The notes below the pieces were generated by a model. It was not told where the DNA came from. It saw only the letters and a list, made by a program, of their open reading frames with translations, and did not search any database. From contig NZ_JAFBBO010000001.1 of NCBI RefSeq assembly GCF_016907235.1, positions 1,054,001 through 1,118,000 on the forward strand: 64,000 nt of DNA, written 5' to 3'. The DNA comes from Oerskovia jenensis. Lineage in GTDB: Bacteria; Actinomycetota; Actinomycetes; Actinomycetales; Cellulomonadaceae. Of the stretch, positions 26,995 to 36,165 are shown piece after piece (positions within the stretch are counted from its first letter, which is position 1; every line of letters starts with the position of its first letter). The position numbers and the translations under genes were made by a program.

Positions 26995-27066
26995 CTGGGG
27001 TACCAGGACTCGAACCTAGAATGACGGTACCAGAAACCGTTGTGTTGCCAATTACACCATACCCCA
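26995..27066 (-). tRNA. tRNA-Gln (CUG)
   Basis: A 72-nt cloverleaf starts TGGGGTATGGTGTAATTGGC. The anticodon stem ACGGT/ACCGT holds TTCTGGT with anticodon CTG. The T arm is CTAGGTTCGAGTCCTGG and the discriminator is G, with no CCA encoded. It is first in the Gln-Glu-Glu operon. In this lineage Gln-tRNA is expected to be made by mischarging with GltX (33651-32152) and amidation. Confidence 0.95.
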
Positions 27067-27368
27067 AGGAGGTATCAGCGCCGCGCCCTCGTCCCGTTCC
27101 CGGGCCGCGGGTGAGCGCCTCACCGAGAGAAAACATTACCGGACACTTCCGGCCCCACCAAATCGCCCCTCCGGATCGGGGGGACCGAGGTGCCCGGCGC
27201 ACGGCCGGGCGGCGTACGACCCGGTCGTGCACGAACCTGTCCCCAGGCCCCGGTCCCCCACGCCCCGGATGCGGGGCCCGTCCCGTCACCGCTGGGCACG
27301 CACCCGCCCGACGACGCATCGTGAGCACCCTGTGGACCTCGCCGCCCGGACGTGGCACCGTCGAGGAC
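27067..27368. promoter_or_regulatory. Intergenic region with tRNA operon promoter
   Basis: There is no gene in this stretch. On the minus strand TTGGTG (27156-27161), a 17-nt spacer and TAATGT (27133-27138) form a good promoter about 60 nt before tRNA-Gln. The right half leads to the GTG of a methyltransferase; an alternative in-frame GTG is at 27321. Nothing else is recognisable. Confidence 0.6.
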
Positions 27369-28187
27369 GTGAGCACCGACGACACCTCGACCCCCGACTC
27401 CCCGCACGCCTCGCACGCCCAGCGCGCGTCCTCGTTCGGCGCCGGAGCGGGCGAGTACCGCGCCGTCCGGCCGTCCTACCCGGACGCGGCGATCGACTGG
27501 CTGCTCCCTGCGGGCGCCCGGCACGTCCTCGACCTCGCGGCGGGTACCGGCAAGCTCACCGAACGCCTCGTGGCGCGCGGGCTCCACGTGACCGCCGTCG
27601 AGCCCTCCGAGGGCATGCGCGCCGAGCTGCAGGACGCCGTCCCAGGCGCCCACGTCCTGCCGGGGACGGCCGAGCGCATCCCGCTCGAGGACGGGAGCGT
27701 CGACGCGGTCCTGGTCGCCCAGGCGTGGCACTGGTTCGACCTCGCGGCGGCGGTCCCCGAGATCGCGCGCGTCCTGCGCCCGGGTGGACGCCTGGGCATC
27801 GTGTGGAACGTCCGTGACGACACGGTCGACTGGGTCGAGCGCTTCACGGAGATCATCCATCGGGGCGACACGCTCGAGCCTGTCCGTCGGAGCGTCGAGG
27901 TCGTCGGGACCGACGTCGCAGGCGGATCCTTCGCCCCGCTCGAGCACGAGACCTTCTCGTGGCTGGACCGCCTGCCGGCCGGGGCGTTGCGGACGCTCGC
28001 GTCCACACGCAGCCATCTCCTGACCCTGCCGGCGGACGAGCGCGACGAGCTGCTCGACGACGTCGACGAGCTCGTGGCCACGCACCCGGCCCTCGCCGGC
28101 CGGTCCGAGATCGACCTCCCGTACCGCGCCGAGTGCTGGCGTGCCGACCGCGTCCGCGGCACCGACGACGGCTCGGTCGACGCATGA
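27369..28187 (+). CDS. Class I SAM-dependent methyltransferase
   Basis: A 272-residue protein with the Rossmann-type methyltransferase fold: motif I VLDLAAGTGKLTERLV (about 50-65), VTAVEPSEGMRAEL, DAVLVAQAWHWFD and PGGRLGIVWNVRDD. WHWFD after motif II is typical of a cytoplasmic subgroup with unidentified small-molecule substrates. I use the GTG at 27369 (GAGG just upstream); a GTG at 27321 would add 16 residues. The stop overlaps the next gene by four bases (ATGA), so the two are coupled. Confidence 0.85.
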   Translation: MSTDDTSTPDSPHASHAQRASSFGAGAGEYRAVRPSYPDAAIDWLLPAGARHVLDLAAGTGKLTERLVARGLHVTAVEPSEGMRAELQDAVPGAHVLPGTAERIPLEDGSVDAVLVAQAWHWFDLAAAVPEIARVLRPGGRLGIVWNVRDDTVDWVERFTEIIHRGDTLEPVRRSVEVVGTDVAGGSFAPLEHETFSWLDRLPAGALRTLASTRSHLLTLPADERDELLDDVDELVATHPALAGRSEIDLPYRAECWRADRVRGTDDGSVDA

Positions 28188-28840
28188 GCGCCCAGCCGGA
28201 GGACGTCGCGACCACGCTGACTCCGGGGCCCGTCACTCCCGACGACGTGCGGACCGCGTCCCGCTGGCTCGCCGACGGCGTCGCACGGCACCCTGACGCG
28301 GCCTTCGACGCGCAGGCGGGCCCCGTGCGGTGGTCGTGCTGGGCGACCGCCGAGCACGTCGTCGACGACCTCCTGGCCTACGCGCTCCAGGTCGCGGGCC
28401 TCCCGCTGCTCGACTACCTGCCGCTGACGGGCCCCAAGGGTGAGGACGAGATCGCGCACGTCAAGCGCGAGGCGGGGCCCGCGGGTCTGGCCGAGGTCAT
28501 CGTCGCGGGCGGCGAGCTGCTCGCCGCCCAGGTGTCGGCCAGACCGCCCACGGCCCGCGCGTACCACCCGTACGGGCTCTCGGACCCGGCGGGGTTCGCG
28601 GCCATGGGGGTCGTGGAGATCCTCGTGCACGGCCGGGACGTCTTCCTGGGGCTCACGGGCACGGTCCCGACGCTGCCGCAGGGACTCAGCGCCCGGGTGC
28701 TCGCGCGCCTCTTCCCCGACCTGCCGGCGGCCGCGCTCGACCTCCCCGCCGACGACGCCCTCGTGTGGGCAACGGGTCGCTGCGACCTGCCGGGCCTGCC
28801 GCGGCGGACCCGGTGGCGCTGGGACGCGACGGTGCGGTAG
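28184..28840 (+). CDS. Maleylpyruvate isomerase-like (DinB/MDMPI fold) protein
   Basis: A 218-residue protein of the four-helix DinB/mycothiol-dependent maleylpyruvate isomerase superfamily. WSCWATAEHVVDDLLAYALQ early, and MGVVEILVHGRDVFLGL late, give the metal-ligand histidines expected for this fold. Such proteins use mycothiol or bacillithiol in isomerisation or transfer reactions; the substrate here is unknown. It is translationally coupled to the preceding methyltransferase. The 54 bp after it carry short CGGCTC/CGCTC repeats and no clear hairpin. Confidence 0.7.
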   Translation: MSAQPEDVATTLTPGPVTPDDVRTASRWLADGVARHPDAAFDAQAGPVRWSCWATAEHVVDDLLAYALQVAGLPLLDYLPLTGPKGEDEIAHVKREAGPAGLAEVIVAGGELLAAQVSARPPTARAYHPYGLSDPAGFAAMGVVEILVHGRDVFLGLTGTVPTLPQGLSARVLARLFPDLPAAALDLPADDALVWATGRCDLPGLPRRTRWRWDATVR

Positions 28841-28894
28841 CCGTCGAGTCCGGGTCGGCTCGGGTCTGGTCGGCTCGGCTCCGCTCCGCTCGCC

Positions 28895-30097
28895 TCAGGT
28901 CAGCAGCAGCACGGCGACGAGCGAGGTCCCGGTCACGACCGCGGCCGACGCGGTGCCGAGCACGAGGGCGCGACGCCCCGTGCGGACCAGGTGTGCGGCA
29001 TCGACGCCGAGCCCCATCGCGAACATCGCGGCGGTGAACAGCAGCGTGGTCACCATGGTCGTGACCTCGACGACCGACGCGGGCAGGATCCCCGTGCTCC
29101 GCACCAGCACGGCCACGAGGAACCCGACGACGAAGAGCGGCACGGGCGGCGTCCGGCGGGCGGCCGATGCCCCGGTGGCCCCCGCGGCGGTCTCGACGTC
29201 CGCGGGGCGCGCGACCCGCGCGCGCCGCGCCGTCAGCACCCCGGCGCCCGCCACGAGCGGCGCGAGCAGGACGACACGGGCCAGCTTGCTCACGGTCGCG
29301 GTCGCGAGCGCGGCGGCAGAGACGGCGCCGCCCGCGGTCACGACCTGCGCGACCTCCTGGACGCTCGCCCCGATCCACAGCCCGGCGCGGTCGTCAGCGA
29401 GGCCCAGCAGACCGGCGAGCCACGGCAGCACGAAGATCGCGAGCGACCCGAAGATCGTCACGAGGGCCAGCGCGGTCGCGACGGCGTCGTCGGCCTCGCG
29501 GCGCGACTCGTCGTCGTCGCCGCCCCCGACCACGCCCTGCATGGCCGAGATCGCGGCCGCGCCGCAGATCGAGAACCCGGTCGCGACGAGCAGCGACGTG
29601 ACGCGTGGGACGCGCAGGACGCGCCCCAGGGCGAGCGTCGCACTGAAGGTCACGGCGACGGTGATCCCGACGACCGCGAGCCCTCGCCACCCGAGCGCGA
29701 GGACCTCGGGCAGCGAGAGCTGGAGCCCGAGCAGCACGACCCCGGCCCGCAGGACGCGCGTCGCGGTCCACCGCGTGCCGTCCTGGGTGCGGGACGTGAG
29801 AGCGGTGGCCCACCGCGCAGCCCCTGGCCGCCGCCCGACGGCGTCGCTCGCCCCGCCCGCGCGCCGCAGGCTCCCGAGCACCGAGCCGACGACGGCGCCC
29901 ACCAGGAGCGAGAGCACGAGCGGTGAGAGCGGGACCACCTGCGCGAGCAGGTAGGCCAGGACGGTCGCGAGGGCACAGAGCACGAGCCCGGGGGCCGCGC
30001 GGTGGAGCCACGACGTGGGGCCCGTGCTCGGGGCGGGTCGGTCCGGCGTCCGTGTCGCGCCCGGGATGTGGGCTGCGGGGTCGTTCGTGGGGGTCAT
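28895..30097 (-). CDS. YeiH-family putative sulfate/anion exporter
   Basis: A 400-residue membrane protein of the YeiH family (Pfam PF03601) with about 11 helices. Conserved segments include VLRAGVVLLGLQLSLPEVLA, VATGFSICGAAAISAMQGVV, LWIGASVQEVAQVVTAGGAV and AMFAMGLGVDAAHL. An acidic loop GGGDDDESRREADD lies between helices. Family members are annotated as sulfate or other anion exporters without firm biochemistry. It is divergent from a LysR-type regulator, as yeiH is from yeiE in enterobacteria, so regulation by that neighbour is likely. The ATG follows GACAGT (30104-30109) by 6 nt. Confidence 0.88.
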   Translation of the reverse strand: MTPTNDPAAHIPGATRTPDRPAPSTGPTSWLHRAAPGLVLCALATVLAYLLAQVVPLSPLVLSLLVGAVVGSVLGSLRRAGGASDAVGRRPGAARWATALTSRTQDGTRWTATRVLRAGVVLLGLQLSLPEVLALGWRGLAVVGITVAVTFSATLALGRVLRVPRVTSLLVATGFSICGAAAISAMQGVVGGGDDDESRREADDAVATALALVTIFGSLAIFVLPWLAGLLGLADDRAGLWIGASVQEVAQVVTAGGAVSAAALATATVSKLARVVLLAPLVAGAGVLTARRARVARPADVETAAGATGASAARRTPPVPLFVVGFLVAVLVRSTGILPASVVEVTTMVTTLLFTAAMFAMGLGVDAAHLVRTGRRALVLGTASAAVVTGTSLVAVLLLT

Positions 30098-30152
30098 GCT
30101 TCCACTGTCGCGCGACCGGCCTCGCGCCAGAAGGCCCACTTCACGACCGAGC

Positions 30153-30169
30153 CATAGGATGAGGCTATG
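30153..30169 (+). promoter_or_regulatory. LysR-box-like inverted repeat overlapping a leaderless start
   Basis: CATAG-N7-CTATG, an inverted repeat of the T-N11-A type, spans a TAGGAT -10-like box (30155-30160) and the ATG at 30167. A bound LysR protein would block its own transcription here. The divergent yeiH promoter is 45 bp away. Confidence 0.55.
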
Positions 30170-31255
30170 ACCGAGCCCGAGAGGCGGACGCCCGCGAGCC
30201 CTGCTCCCCCACGTCGCGAGCGCACGTCGCTCGCGCTGCTCGAGCTGCTCGTCGCGACCGACCGTCACGGGTCCATCAGTGCCGCCGCCCGTGCGCTGGG
30301 GGTCTCGCAACCCAGCGCCTCGGCCGGCATGCGGCGCCTCGAGAGGCACCTGGACCTCGAGCTCGTGACCCGCTCGACGCGCGGCGCCCGCCTGACCGAG
30401 ACCGGGCGCGCGGCCGCCACCTGGGCCCGCGAGGTCGTCGAGGCCTCGGACCGGTTCGAGACCTCGGCCGCAGCGCTGCGCGAGGCCCCCTCGGCCCGCA
30501 TCCGGCTCGCGGCGAGCCTCACGATCGCCGAGTACCTCGCTCCTCGGTGGCTCGCGACGCTGGCGGCATCGGCATCGGCATCGACATCGGCAGCGACATC
30601 GGCGGCAGCGTCGACGGTGGCGGGAACCGCGCCGGGCGCGGCGGCTCCACCAGGATGGCCGGGCACGGCGGGCGGCCCGGCCGCCGCCGACGCCCTCGCC
30701 CCCGACGTCGAGCTGCTCGTGCGCAACTCGCGCAACGTCATGGAGCTCGTGCTCGCGGACCAGGCCGACCTCGGTTTCATCGAGAGCTCGACCCTGCAGC
30801 GGGGCCTGCGCAGCCGCACCCTCGCGCGCGACGAGCTGCTCGTCGTCGTCGCACCGACGCACCCGTGGGCGTCCCGGAGGCGACGCACGGCGACGGTCGA
30901 CGAGCTGCTGGGCGGCGGCCTGGTCGTGCGCGAGCGCGGCTCAGGCACGCGCGAGACGCTCGAGAAGGCCCTGGTGGCGGCAGGCACCCGGCTCCCCGAG
31001 CACCTGCCCTACCTGGGCTCGACCGCGTCGCTCAAGACGGCCGTGCAGTACGGCGGGGCCGTCGCGGTGCTGTCCCGGCTGACGGTGGCCGACGACCTGG
31101 CTCGCGGCACGCTCGCCGAGATCCAGGTGCCCGGCCTCGACCTCTCGCGGCGGCTGCGCATGGTCTGGAAGGACGGCACCGAGCTCTCGGCGGCGGCCAG
31201 CCGCATCGCGGCGGTCGCGACGGCAGGCCACCGGTCACCGGTCACCACGAGATAG
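30167..31255 (+). CDS. LysR-family transcriptional regulator with low-complexity insert
   Basis: A 362-residue LysR protein. The N-terminal winged helix (about 20-80) reads SLALLELLVATDRHGSISAA, ARALGVSQPSASAGMRRLER. The effector domain follows, with SARIRLAASLTIAEYLAPRW and later GGGLVVRERGSGTRETLEKA. Between them, at about residues 132-170, is an Ala/Ser/Thr/Pro-rich insert encoded by imperfect GGCATC hexamer repeats, which makes the protein longer than the usual 300-320 residues. Divergence from yeiH suggests it controls that exporter. The message appears leaderless. The stop codon TAG forms the first bases of a 27-bp hairpin. Confidence 0.87.
   Translation: MTEPERRTPASPAPPRRERTSLALLELLVATDRHGSISAAARALGVSQPSASAGMRRLERHLDLELVTRSTRGARLTETGRAAATWAREVVEASDRFETSAAALREAPSARIRLAASLTIAEYLAPRWLATLAASASASTSAATSAAASTVAGTAPGAAAPPGWPGTAGGPAAADALAPDVELLVRNSRNVMELVLADQADLGFIESSTLQRGLRSRTLARDELLVVVAPTHPWASRRRRTATVDELLGGGLVVRERGSGTRETLEKALVAAGTRLPEHLPYLGSTASLKTAVQYGGAVAVLSRLTVADDLARGTLAEIQVPGLDLSRRLRMVWKDGTELSAAASRIAAVATAGHRSPVTTR
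30560..30612 (+). repeat. Imperfect GGCATC/GGCAGC hexamer repeat inside the LysR gene
   Basis: About eight hexamer units (GGCATC, GACATC, GGCAGC) run in frame and encode alternating Ala and Ser/Thr. Such repeats expand or shrink by slippage in multiples that keep the reading frame. Confidence 0.7.
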
Positions 31256-31310
31256 AGGGTTCTGGTCGAGGTAGAGGGCTGTTGCCCTCTACCTCGACCA
31301 GAACCCTCTA
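31253..31310. terminator. 27-bp perfect hairpin between converging LysR and HAD genes
   Basis: Two perfectly complementary 27-nt arms (TAGAGGGTTCTGGTCGAGGT...) flank the loop TGTT. The LysR stop codon TAG is the first triplet of the left arm, and the HAD stop codon is 23 nt beyond the right arm. It probably terminates both strands. Its moderate GC content and internal TAGAGGG direct repeat set it apart from the other hairpins. Confidence 0.7.
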
Positions 31311-31333
31311 CGTCGGCACGGGCCTGCGACCGG

Positions 31334-32155
31334 TCAGCGGACGGCGAGCACCAGGTCGCCGACCTCGTCGAGCGTCGCCACGACGTGCACCCCCGCGGCG
31401 CGAGCCGCGTCCGGGTCCTCCTCGGCCGGGCCGCCGCGCCGGGTCCCCGGCCGGTCGATCCACACGCCCGTCAGGCCTGCGGCGGCAGCCGCTCGGGCGT
31501 CGACGTCGAGCTCGTCGCCCACGTAGACCGTGCGGGCGGGGTCGGTACCCAGGCGCGCGCACGCCTCGACGAAGACCCGCGGGTCCGGCTTGCCGAACCC
31601 CAGGGTGTCGACGCCCACGAGCATCGGCACCTCGGACAGCCCCGACCGTGACAGCTTGTCCGTCTGGAGCGCGACGGCCGCGTTCGACAGGGCGCCCACC
31701 TTGACCCCTGCGGCGGCGAGCCGCTTCAGGACGGGAGCGGCGTCGTCGTGCGCGCGCCAGCTCTCCTCGAACGTGCCCCAGAAGACCGTCTTCCACGCCG
31801 CGTACCCGTCCTCGTCGAGGACCGCGCCGCCGAACGTCTCCTGCAGCTCGTTCGCGCGCAGCATGCGCTGACCGTCGAACGTCAGCTCGCCGCGCGTGTA
31901 CGCCCGGTACCAGCCGTGCGGGTCGCTGCGCCAGAGCGCGAGGACCTCGCCGTACCGCTCGACCGGCAGGTGCGGCAGGTGCACCGCGCACACCGCGTCG
32001 ATCGCGAGCGCGAAGGCGCCGCGGGTGTCGACGAGCGTGTCGTCGACGTCGAACAGGACCCCGTCGACACCGTCGACCGCACCGGGTGCCACGTCCCCCG
32101 CGAGGGGAGCGACGCCGTCGGGCAGTGCGGGCAGCGTGGGCTCAGGGGCGCTCAC
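31334..32155 (-). CDS. HAD-family hydrolase (phosphatase)
   Basis: A 273-residue haloacid-dehalogenase-type phosphatase. Motif I is [12 protein letters not shown] (nucleophile Asp 36, acid/base Asp 38). The helical cap spans about 50-125 ([40 protein letters not shown]). Motif II is GALSNAA, and motifs III and IV are [10 protein letters not shown] and [19 protein letters not shown]. The substrate is unknown; the layout matches small-molecule phosphatases of the phosphoglycolate-phosphatase type. The GTG start overlaps the gltX stop by four bases (GTGA), so it is translated with gltX. Confidence 0.87.
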   Translation of the reverse strand: MSAPEPTLPALPDGVAPLAGDVAPGAVDGVDGVLFDVDDTLVDTRGAFALAIDAVCAVHLPHLPVERYGEVLALWRSDPHGWYRAYTRGELTFDGQRMLRANELQETFGGAVLDEDGYAAWKTVFWGTFEESWRAHDDAAPVLKRLAAAGVKVGALSNAAVALQTDKLSRSGLSEVPMLVGVDTLGFGKPDPRVFVEACARLGTDPARTVYVGDELDVDARAAAAAGLTGVWIDRPGTRRGGPAEEDPDAARAAGVHVVATLDEVGDLVLAVR

Positions 32156-33651
32156 AGCGACGCGCGCAGCGCGCGCAGGCGTGCCAGGGTCGACTCCTTG
32201 CCGAGGATCTCCATCGACTCGAACAGCGGCGGCGACACGCGACGGCCCGTCACGGCCACGCGCAGCGGCGTGAACGCGAAGCGCGGCTTGATGCCCATCT
32301 CCTCGACCAGGACGGCCTTGAGGGCCTCCTGGATCGGGTCGGTCGAGAAGTCGTCGAGGGCGTCGAGCACACGGATCGCGGCGTCGAGCACGGCCGGGGC
32401 CTCCTCGCGCAGCGCGGCGCGCGCCTCGTCCTCGACGGGCACGGCGTCGTCGGCCACGAACAGGAAGCCCAGCATGCCCTTGGCCTCACCGAGCAGGACC
32501 ATGCGCTCCTGCACGAGCGGGGCTCCCGCCGTGACGAGCGCCTGGTGCTCGGCCGAGAGGTCCGCGAACGAGTCCGCCGGGACGAACCCACCCTGGTGCA
32601 GGTACGGGACCAGGCGGTCGCGGAAGTCCTCGGGGGCCAGCATGCGCAGGTGCGTCGCGTTGATCGCCTCGGCCTTCTTCAGGTCGAAACGGGCCGGGTT
32701 CGGGTTGACGTCGGCGACGTCGAACGCCGCGACCATCTCCTCGACCGTGAAGATGTCGTTGTCCGCAGAGATGCTCCAGCCCAGCAGCGCGAGGTAGTTC
32801 AGCAGGCCCTCGGGCGTGAAGCCGCGCTCCTTGTGCAGGAACAGGTTGGACTCGGGGTCGCGCTTGGACAGCTTCTTGTTGCCCTCGCCCATGACGTACG
32901 GCAGGTGGCCGAACTCGGGCATGACCTGCGCGACGCCCAGCTCGAGCAGCGCGCGGTACAGCACGACCTGGCGCGGCGTCGAGGACAGCAGGTCCTCGCC
33001 GCGCAGCACGTGCGTGATGCCCATGAGCGCGTCGTCGACCGGGTTGACCAGCGTGTACAGGGGCTGGCCGTTGCCGCGCACGATCACGTAGTCCGGGACC
33101 GAGCCCGCACCGAACGAGATCTCGCCGCGCACCAGGTCCGTGAACGACACGTCGGTGTCGGGCATGCGCATGCGCAGCACGGGCTCGCGGCCCTCGGCGC
33201 GGAACGCGGCCTTCTGCTCGTCCGTCAGGGTGCGGTCGAACCCGTCGTAGCCCATGGCCTTGGGGCGACCGGCCGCGACGTTGCGCGCCTCGATCTCCTC
33301 GGGCGTCGAGAACGACTCGTACGCGTACCCGCCCTCGACGAGGCGGCGGATGACGTCCTGGTAGAGGTCACCGCGCTGCGACTGGCGGTAGGGCTCGTGC
33401 GGGCCGCCGACCTCGACGCCCTCGTCCCAGTCCATGCCGAGCCAGCGCAGCGCCTCGAGGAGCTGCTGGTAGCTCTCCTCGGAGTCGCGCGCGGCGTCCG
33501 TGTCCTCGATGCGGAAGACGAACGTGCCGCCGACGTGCCGGGCGTAGGCCCAGTTGAACAGCGCCGTGCGGATGAGGCCGACGTGCGGCGTGCCGGTGGG
33601 CGAGGGGCAGAAGCGGACGCGGACGGGCGAGGAACCAGGTGCAGGGATCAC
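32152..33651 (-). CDS. gltX: Glutamate--tRNA ligase
   Basis: This class I synthetase charges tRNA-Glu with glutamate and, in organisms without GlnRS, also tRNA-Gln before amidation by GatCAB. The 499 residues show the HIGH counterpart in [37 protein letters not shown], the tRNA-binding [19 protein letters not shown] and [15 protein letters not shown]. The KMSKS loop is KLSKRD, and the helical anticodon-binding domain makes up the last 170 residues. Its GTG start follows TAGGCT (33659-33664) by 7 nt without a ribosome site. The upstream frame is open but not conserved. It is divergent from a glutaminase gene. Confidence 0.95.
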   Translation of the reverse strand: MIPAPGSSPVRVRFCPSPTGTPHVGLIRTALFNWAYARHVGGTFVFRIEDTDAARDSEESYQQLLEALRWLGMDWDEGVEVGGPHEPYRQSQRGDLYQDVIRRLVEGGYAYESFSTPEEIEARNVAAGRPKAMGYDGFDRTLTDEQKAAFRAEGREPVLRMRMPDTDVSFTDLVRGEISFGAGSVPDYVIVRGNGQPLYTLVNPVDDALMGITHVLRGEDLLSSTPRQVVLYRALLELGVAQVMPEFGHLPYVMGEGNKKLSKRDPESNLFLHKERGFTPEGLLNYLALLGWSISADNDIFTVEEMVAAFDVADVNPNPARFDLKKAEAINATHLRMLAPEDFRDRLVPYLHQGGFVPADSFADLSAEHQALVTAGAPLVQERMVLLGEAKGMLGFLFVADDAVPVEDEARAALREEAPAVLDAAIRVLDALDDFSTDPIQEALKAVLVEEMGIKPRFAFTPLRVAVTGRRVSPPLFESMEILGKESTLARLRALRASL

Positions 33652-33744
33652 GTCCGACAGCCTATCGCCGCTCGGTCGGGCGGGCCGTGCGCGGGCCCAC
33701 GGCCCACCGGGCACGGGGAGCGCGCGGGGCGCACAATCGCGTAC

Positions 33745-35184
33745 ATGGCAGGTTCTCCGCAGTCCCCGTCCGCAGCCCCGCGCGACCCCGGCGCCCCGGG
33801 GCGCCCCGCCCACCCGGGCAGCACGGGCGCGAGCGACCTCATCGCGGACGCGCTCGCGGCGGTGCACGAGGCGTTCCGCGACCTCGACGAGGGCACGGTC
33901 GCGACGTACATCCCCGAGCTCGCCACGGCCGACCGCGCGCTGTTCGGCGTGGCCCTCGCGGGCGTCACGGGCAGCATCTACACCGCAGGCGACGCCGACG
34001 TCCCGTTCACGATCCAGTCCCTGTCGAAGCCCTTCGTGTTCGCCCTGGCGCTCATGGACCGGGGGCTGGCCGAGGTGCTCGCGCACGTCGGCGCCGAGCC
34101 CAGCGGCGAGGGCTTCAGCTCGATCCGCCTCGACCCGGTCACGGGACGCCCACCGAACCCCATGGTCAACGCGGGGGCGATCGTCACGACGTCGCTCGTG
34201 CACGGTGCCACCGAGGAGGAGCGGTTCGCCCGCATCCTGCACGTCCTCGGCGCGTTCGCCGGGCACCCGCTCGAGGTCGACGGCCGCGTGTACGTCAGCG
34301 AGTCGGAGACGGGAGACCGCAACCGTGCGATCGCCTACCTCATGCACAGCACGGGCGCACTGGCCTCGGACGTCGAGGCCACGCTCGACACGTACTTCCG
34401 CCAGTGCTCGGTCCTGGTCACGGCCCGCGACCTCGCGGTCATGTCCGCGACGCTCGCCAACGGGGGCGTCAACCCGGTCACGGGCGAGCACGTGGTCGAC
34501 GAGGTCGTGACGGAGTGGGTGCTCTCGGTCATGGCGACGAGCGGCATGTACGACTACGCGGGCGAGTGGCTCCTGCGAGCCGGGCTGCCCGCGAAGAGCG
34601 GCGTCTCGGGCGGGCTCGTCTCGGTGGGCGTGGGCCAGTTCGGCCTGGGTCTGTTCAGCCCGCCGCTCGACGCGCGCGGCAACAGCGTGCGCTCGGTCGC
34701 GGCCGCGCAGGAGATCTCGCGGCAGTTCGACCTGCACCTCATGCACCGCCCCGACCGCGACGTGCCCACGCTCTACCGCTCGACGCGCGCCGACCGCCTG
34801 CGCCACCTCGCGCACCGGACGCCCGCCCAGATCCTGCGGCTGCGGGAGGTGGGGTCGGCGATCTCGGTGCGCGCGGTCCAGGGCACGGTCGAGTTCGCGG
34901 CCGCGGAGACGATCCTGCGCTCGGTCGACGACCTGCCGTCACCGTTGCCGAGCGGCGAGCGATGGCTGATCCTCGACCTGCACCGCACGTCGCGAGTGGT
35001 CACGCTCGGGGCCCAGCTCCTGCGCGGTCTCGTGTCCCGGCTGCAGGGCCAAGGGGTGCACGTGGTCGTGGTGGACCCGTTCGAGCGTCGCCTGCTCGCG
35101 GGCGTGGACCACGAGTTCACGTCCTTCGAGCACGCACAGCGCTGGTGCGAGGACCGCCTCCTGGAGGCGGCCCGAGCCGTCTGA
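33745..35184 (+). CDS. glsA: Glutaminase A fused to a STAS domain
   Basis: The N-terminal domain (about 28-340) is a serine-dependent glutaminase that hydrolyses glutamine to glutamate and ammonia. The catalytic Ser-x-x-Lys is in TIQSLSKPF (Ser 92, Lys 95). [29 protein letters not shown] and [20 protein letters not shown] are further family motifs. The C-terminal part (about 370-479) is a STAS domain ([40 protein letters not shown]), a fusion known in a subset of bacterial glutaminases and possibly nucleotide-sensing. The ATG at 33745 follows CACAAT (33732-33737) by 7 nt, so it is probably leaderless. It shares 93 bp of upstream DNA with the divergent gltX. Confidence 0.9.
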   Translation: MAGSPQSPSAAPRDPGAPGRPAHPGSTGASDLIADALAAVHEAFRDLDEGTVATYIPELATADRALFGVALAGVTGSIYTAGDADVPFTIQSLSKPFVFALALMDRGLAEVLAHVGAEPSGEGFSSIRLDPVTGRPPNPMVNAGAIVTTSLVHGATEEERFARILHVLGAFAGHPLEVDGRVYVSESETGDRNRAIAYLMHSTGALASDVEATLDTYFRQCSVLVTARDLAVMSATLANGGVNPVTGEHVVDEVVTEWVLSVMATSGMYDYAGEWLLRAGLPAKSGVSGGLVSVGVGQFGLGLFSPPLDARGNSVRSVAAAQEISRQFDLHLMHRPDRDVPTLYRSTRADRLRHLAHRTPAQILRLREVGSAISVRAVQGTVEFAAAETILRSVDDLPSPLPSGERWLILDLHRTSRVVTLGAQLLRGLVSRLQGQGVHVVVVDPFERRLLAGVDHEFTSFEHAQRWCEDRLLEAARAV

Positions 35185-35270
35185 GGAGCCCCGACCGCGG
35201 GGGTGGAGCCGTGGGCCACGTCCCGCCAGGAACGGCGGCGCCGGCTCCCCCCACGACGGCTCGAGCGAGG

Positions 35271-36050
35271 TCAGCGGCGGACGACCGGGTTCGCGAGCAC
35301 GCCCAGGCCCTCGACCTCGCACTCGACACGGTCGCCCGCGTCGATGCGGCCCACGCCCGCGGGCGTCCCCGTGAGGATGACGTCGCCGGGCAGGAGGGTG
35401 AACGCCTCGGAGATGTACGACACGAGGTAGGGGATGTCGAAGATCAGGTCGCGCGTACGACCGTCCTGGCGGGTCTCGCCGTTGACGCGCGAGGTCACCG
35501 CGAGGTCCTCGACGTCGAGGTCGGTGTCGATCCACGGACCCAGCGGGCACGCCGAGTCGAAGCCCTTCGCGCGAGCCCACTGGCCGTCGGTGCGCTGCGC
35601 GTCGCGCGCGGTCACGTCGTTGGCCACGGTGTACCCGAGGATGTAGGACGCCGCGTCCTCGGGGCGCACGTCCTTGGCGATGCGGCCGATCACGACCGCG
35701 AGCTCGGCCTCGTAGCTGGCCTCCTCGGTGAAGTCGGGCAGCACGATGGGGTCGTCCGGGCCCACGACCGAGGTGTTGGGCTTGAAGAAGATGAGCGGCG
35801 TCGTCGGGACGTCGTTGCCCAGCTCGGCCGCGTGGGCCGCGTAGTTGCGGCCGACCCCGACGACCTTGGAGCGCGGGATGACGGGCGCGAGGAGGCGCAC
35901 GCCGTCCCCGAGCTCGATCCGCTCACCCGTCGGCAGGACGGGCATGTAGAGGGGGTCGCCGTTGAGGACGGCGAGGTAGGTCTTGCCCGCCTCCTCCTGC
36001 ACGAGGGCGTAGCGGGGGTCTTCTCCGGTGGTGAATCTGGCGATGCGCAC
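35271..36050 (-). CDS. Fumarylacetoacetate hydrolase family protein
   Basis: A 259-residue FAH-fold hydrolase or decarboxylase. It has VVGVGRNYAAHAAELGNDVP, the metal-binding glutamates in EEASYEAELAVVIGRIA, the VTARDAQRTDGQWARAKGFD segment and the C-terminal LLPGDVILTGTPAGVGRIDA. This is the usual two-part layout of the short family. Members act as 2-keto-4-pentenoate hydratases, oxaloacetate decarboxylases or acylpyruvases; the oxaloacetate/acylpyruvase type is the commonest housekeeping form and a likely guess. In actinobacteria this gene often sits near gltX, as here. The GTG follows TAGGCT (36057-36062) by 6 nt. Confidence 0.87.
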   Translation of the reverse strand: MRIARFTTGEDPRYALVQEEAGKTYLAVLNGDPLYMPVLPTGERIELGDGVRLLAPVIPRSKVVGVGRNYAAHAAELGNDVPTTPLIFFKPNTSVVGPDDPIVLPDFTEEASYEAELAVVIGRIAKDVRPEDAASYILGYTVANDVTARDAQRTDGQWARAKGFDSACPLGPWIDTDLDVEDLAVTSRVNGETRQDGRTRDLIFDIPYLVSYISEAFTLLPGDVILTGTPAGVGRIDAGDRVECEVEGLGVLANPVVRR

Positions 36051-36071
36051 GGACCCAGCCTACCGACGCGA

Positions 36072-36106
36072 GAGGCCGCGGCCCCCGGGCTGGGGTCCGC
36101 GGCCTC
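36072..36106 (-). terminator. Hairpin terminator after the methyltransferase gene at 36.2-37.1 kb
   Basis: GAGGCCGCGGCCCC pairs with GGGGtCCGCGGCCTC, a 14-bp stem with one bulged base, about 60 nt past the stop codon and before the FAH gene. Confidence 0.5.
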
Positions 36107-36165
36107 CTCACGAGCCGTGCCGTCCGGTGCGTGACCGGTTGCACCACGGGTGCCCGACGGCGGCG

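Noticed and set aside
28841-28894. GGCTCG/CGCTC direct repeats after the MDMPI-like gene
   Set aside because: Too short and imperfect to call a repeat element or terminator.
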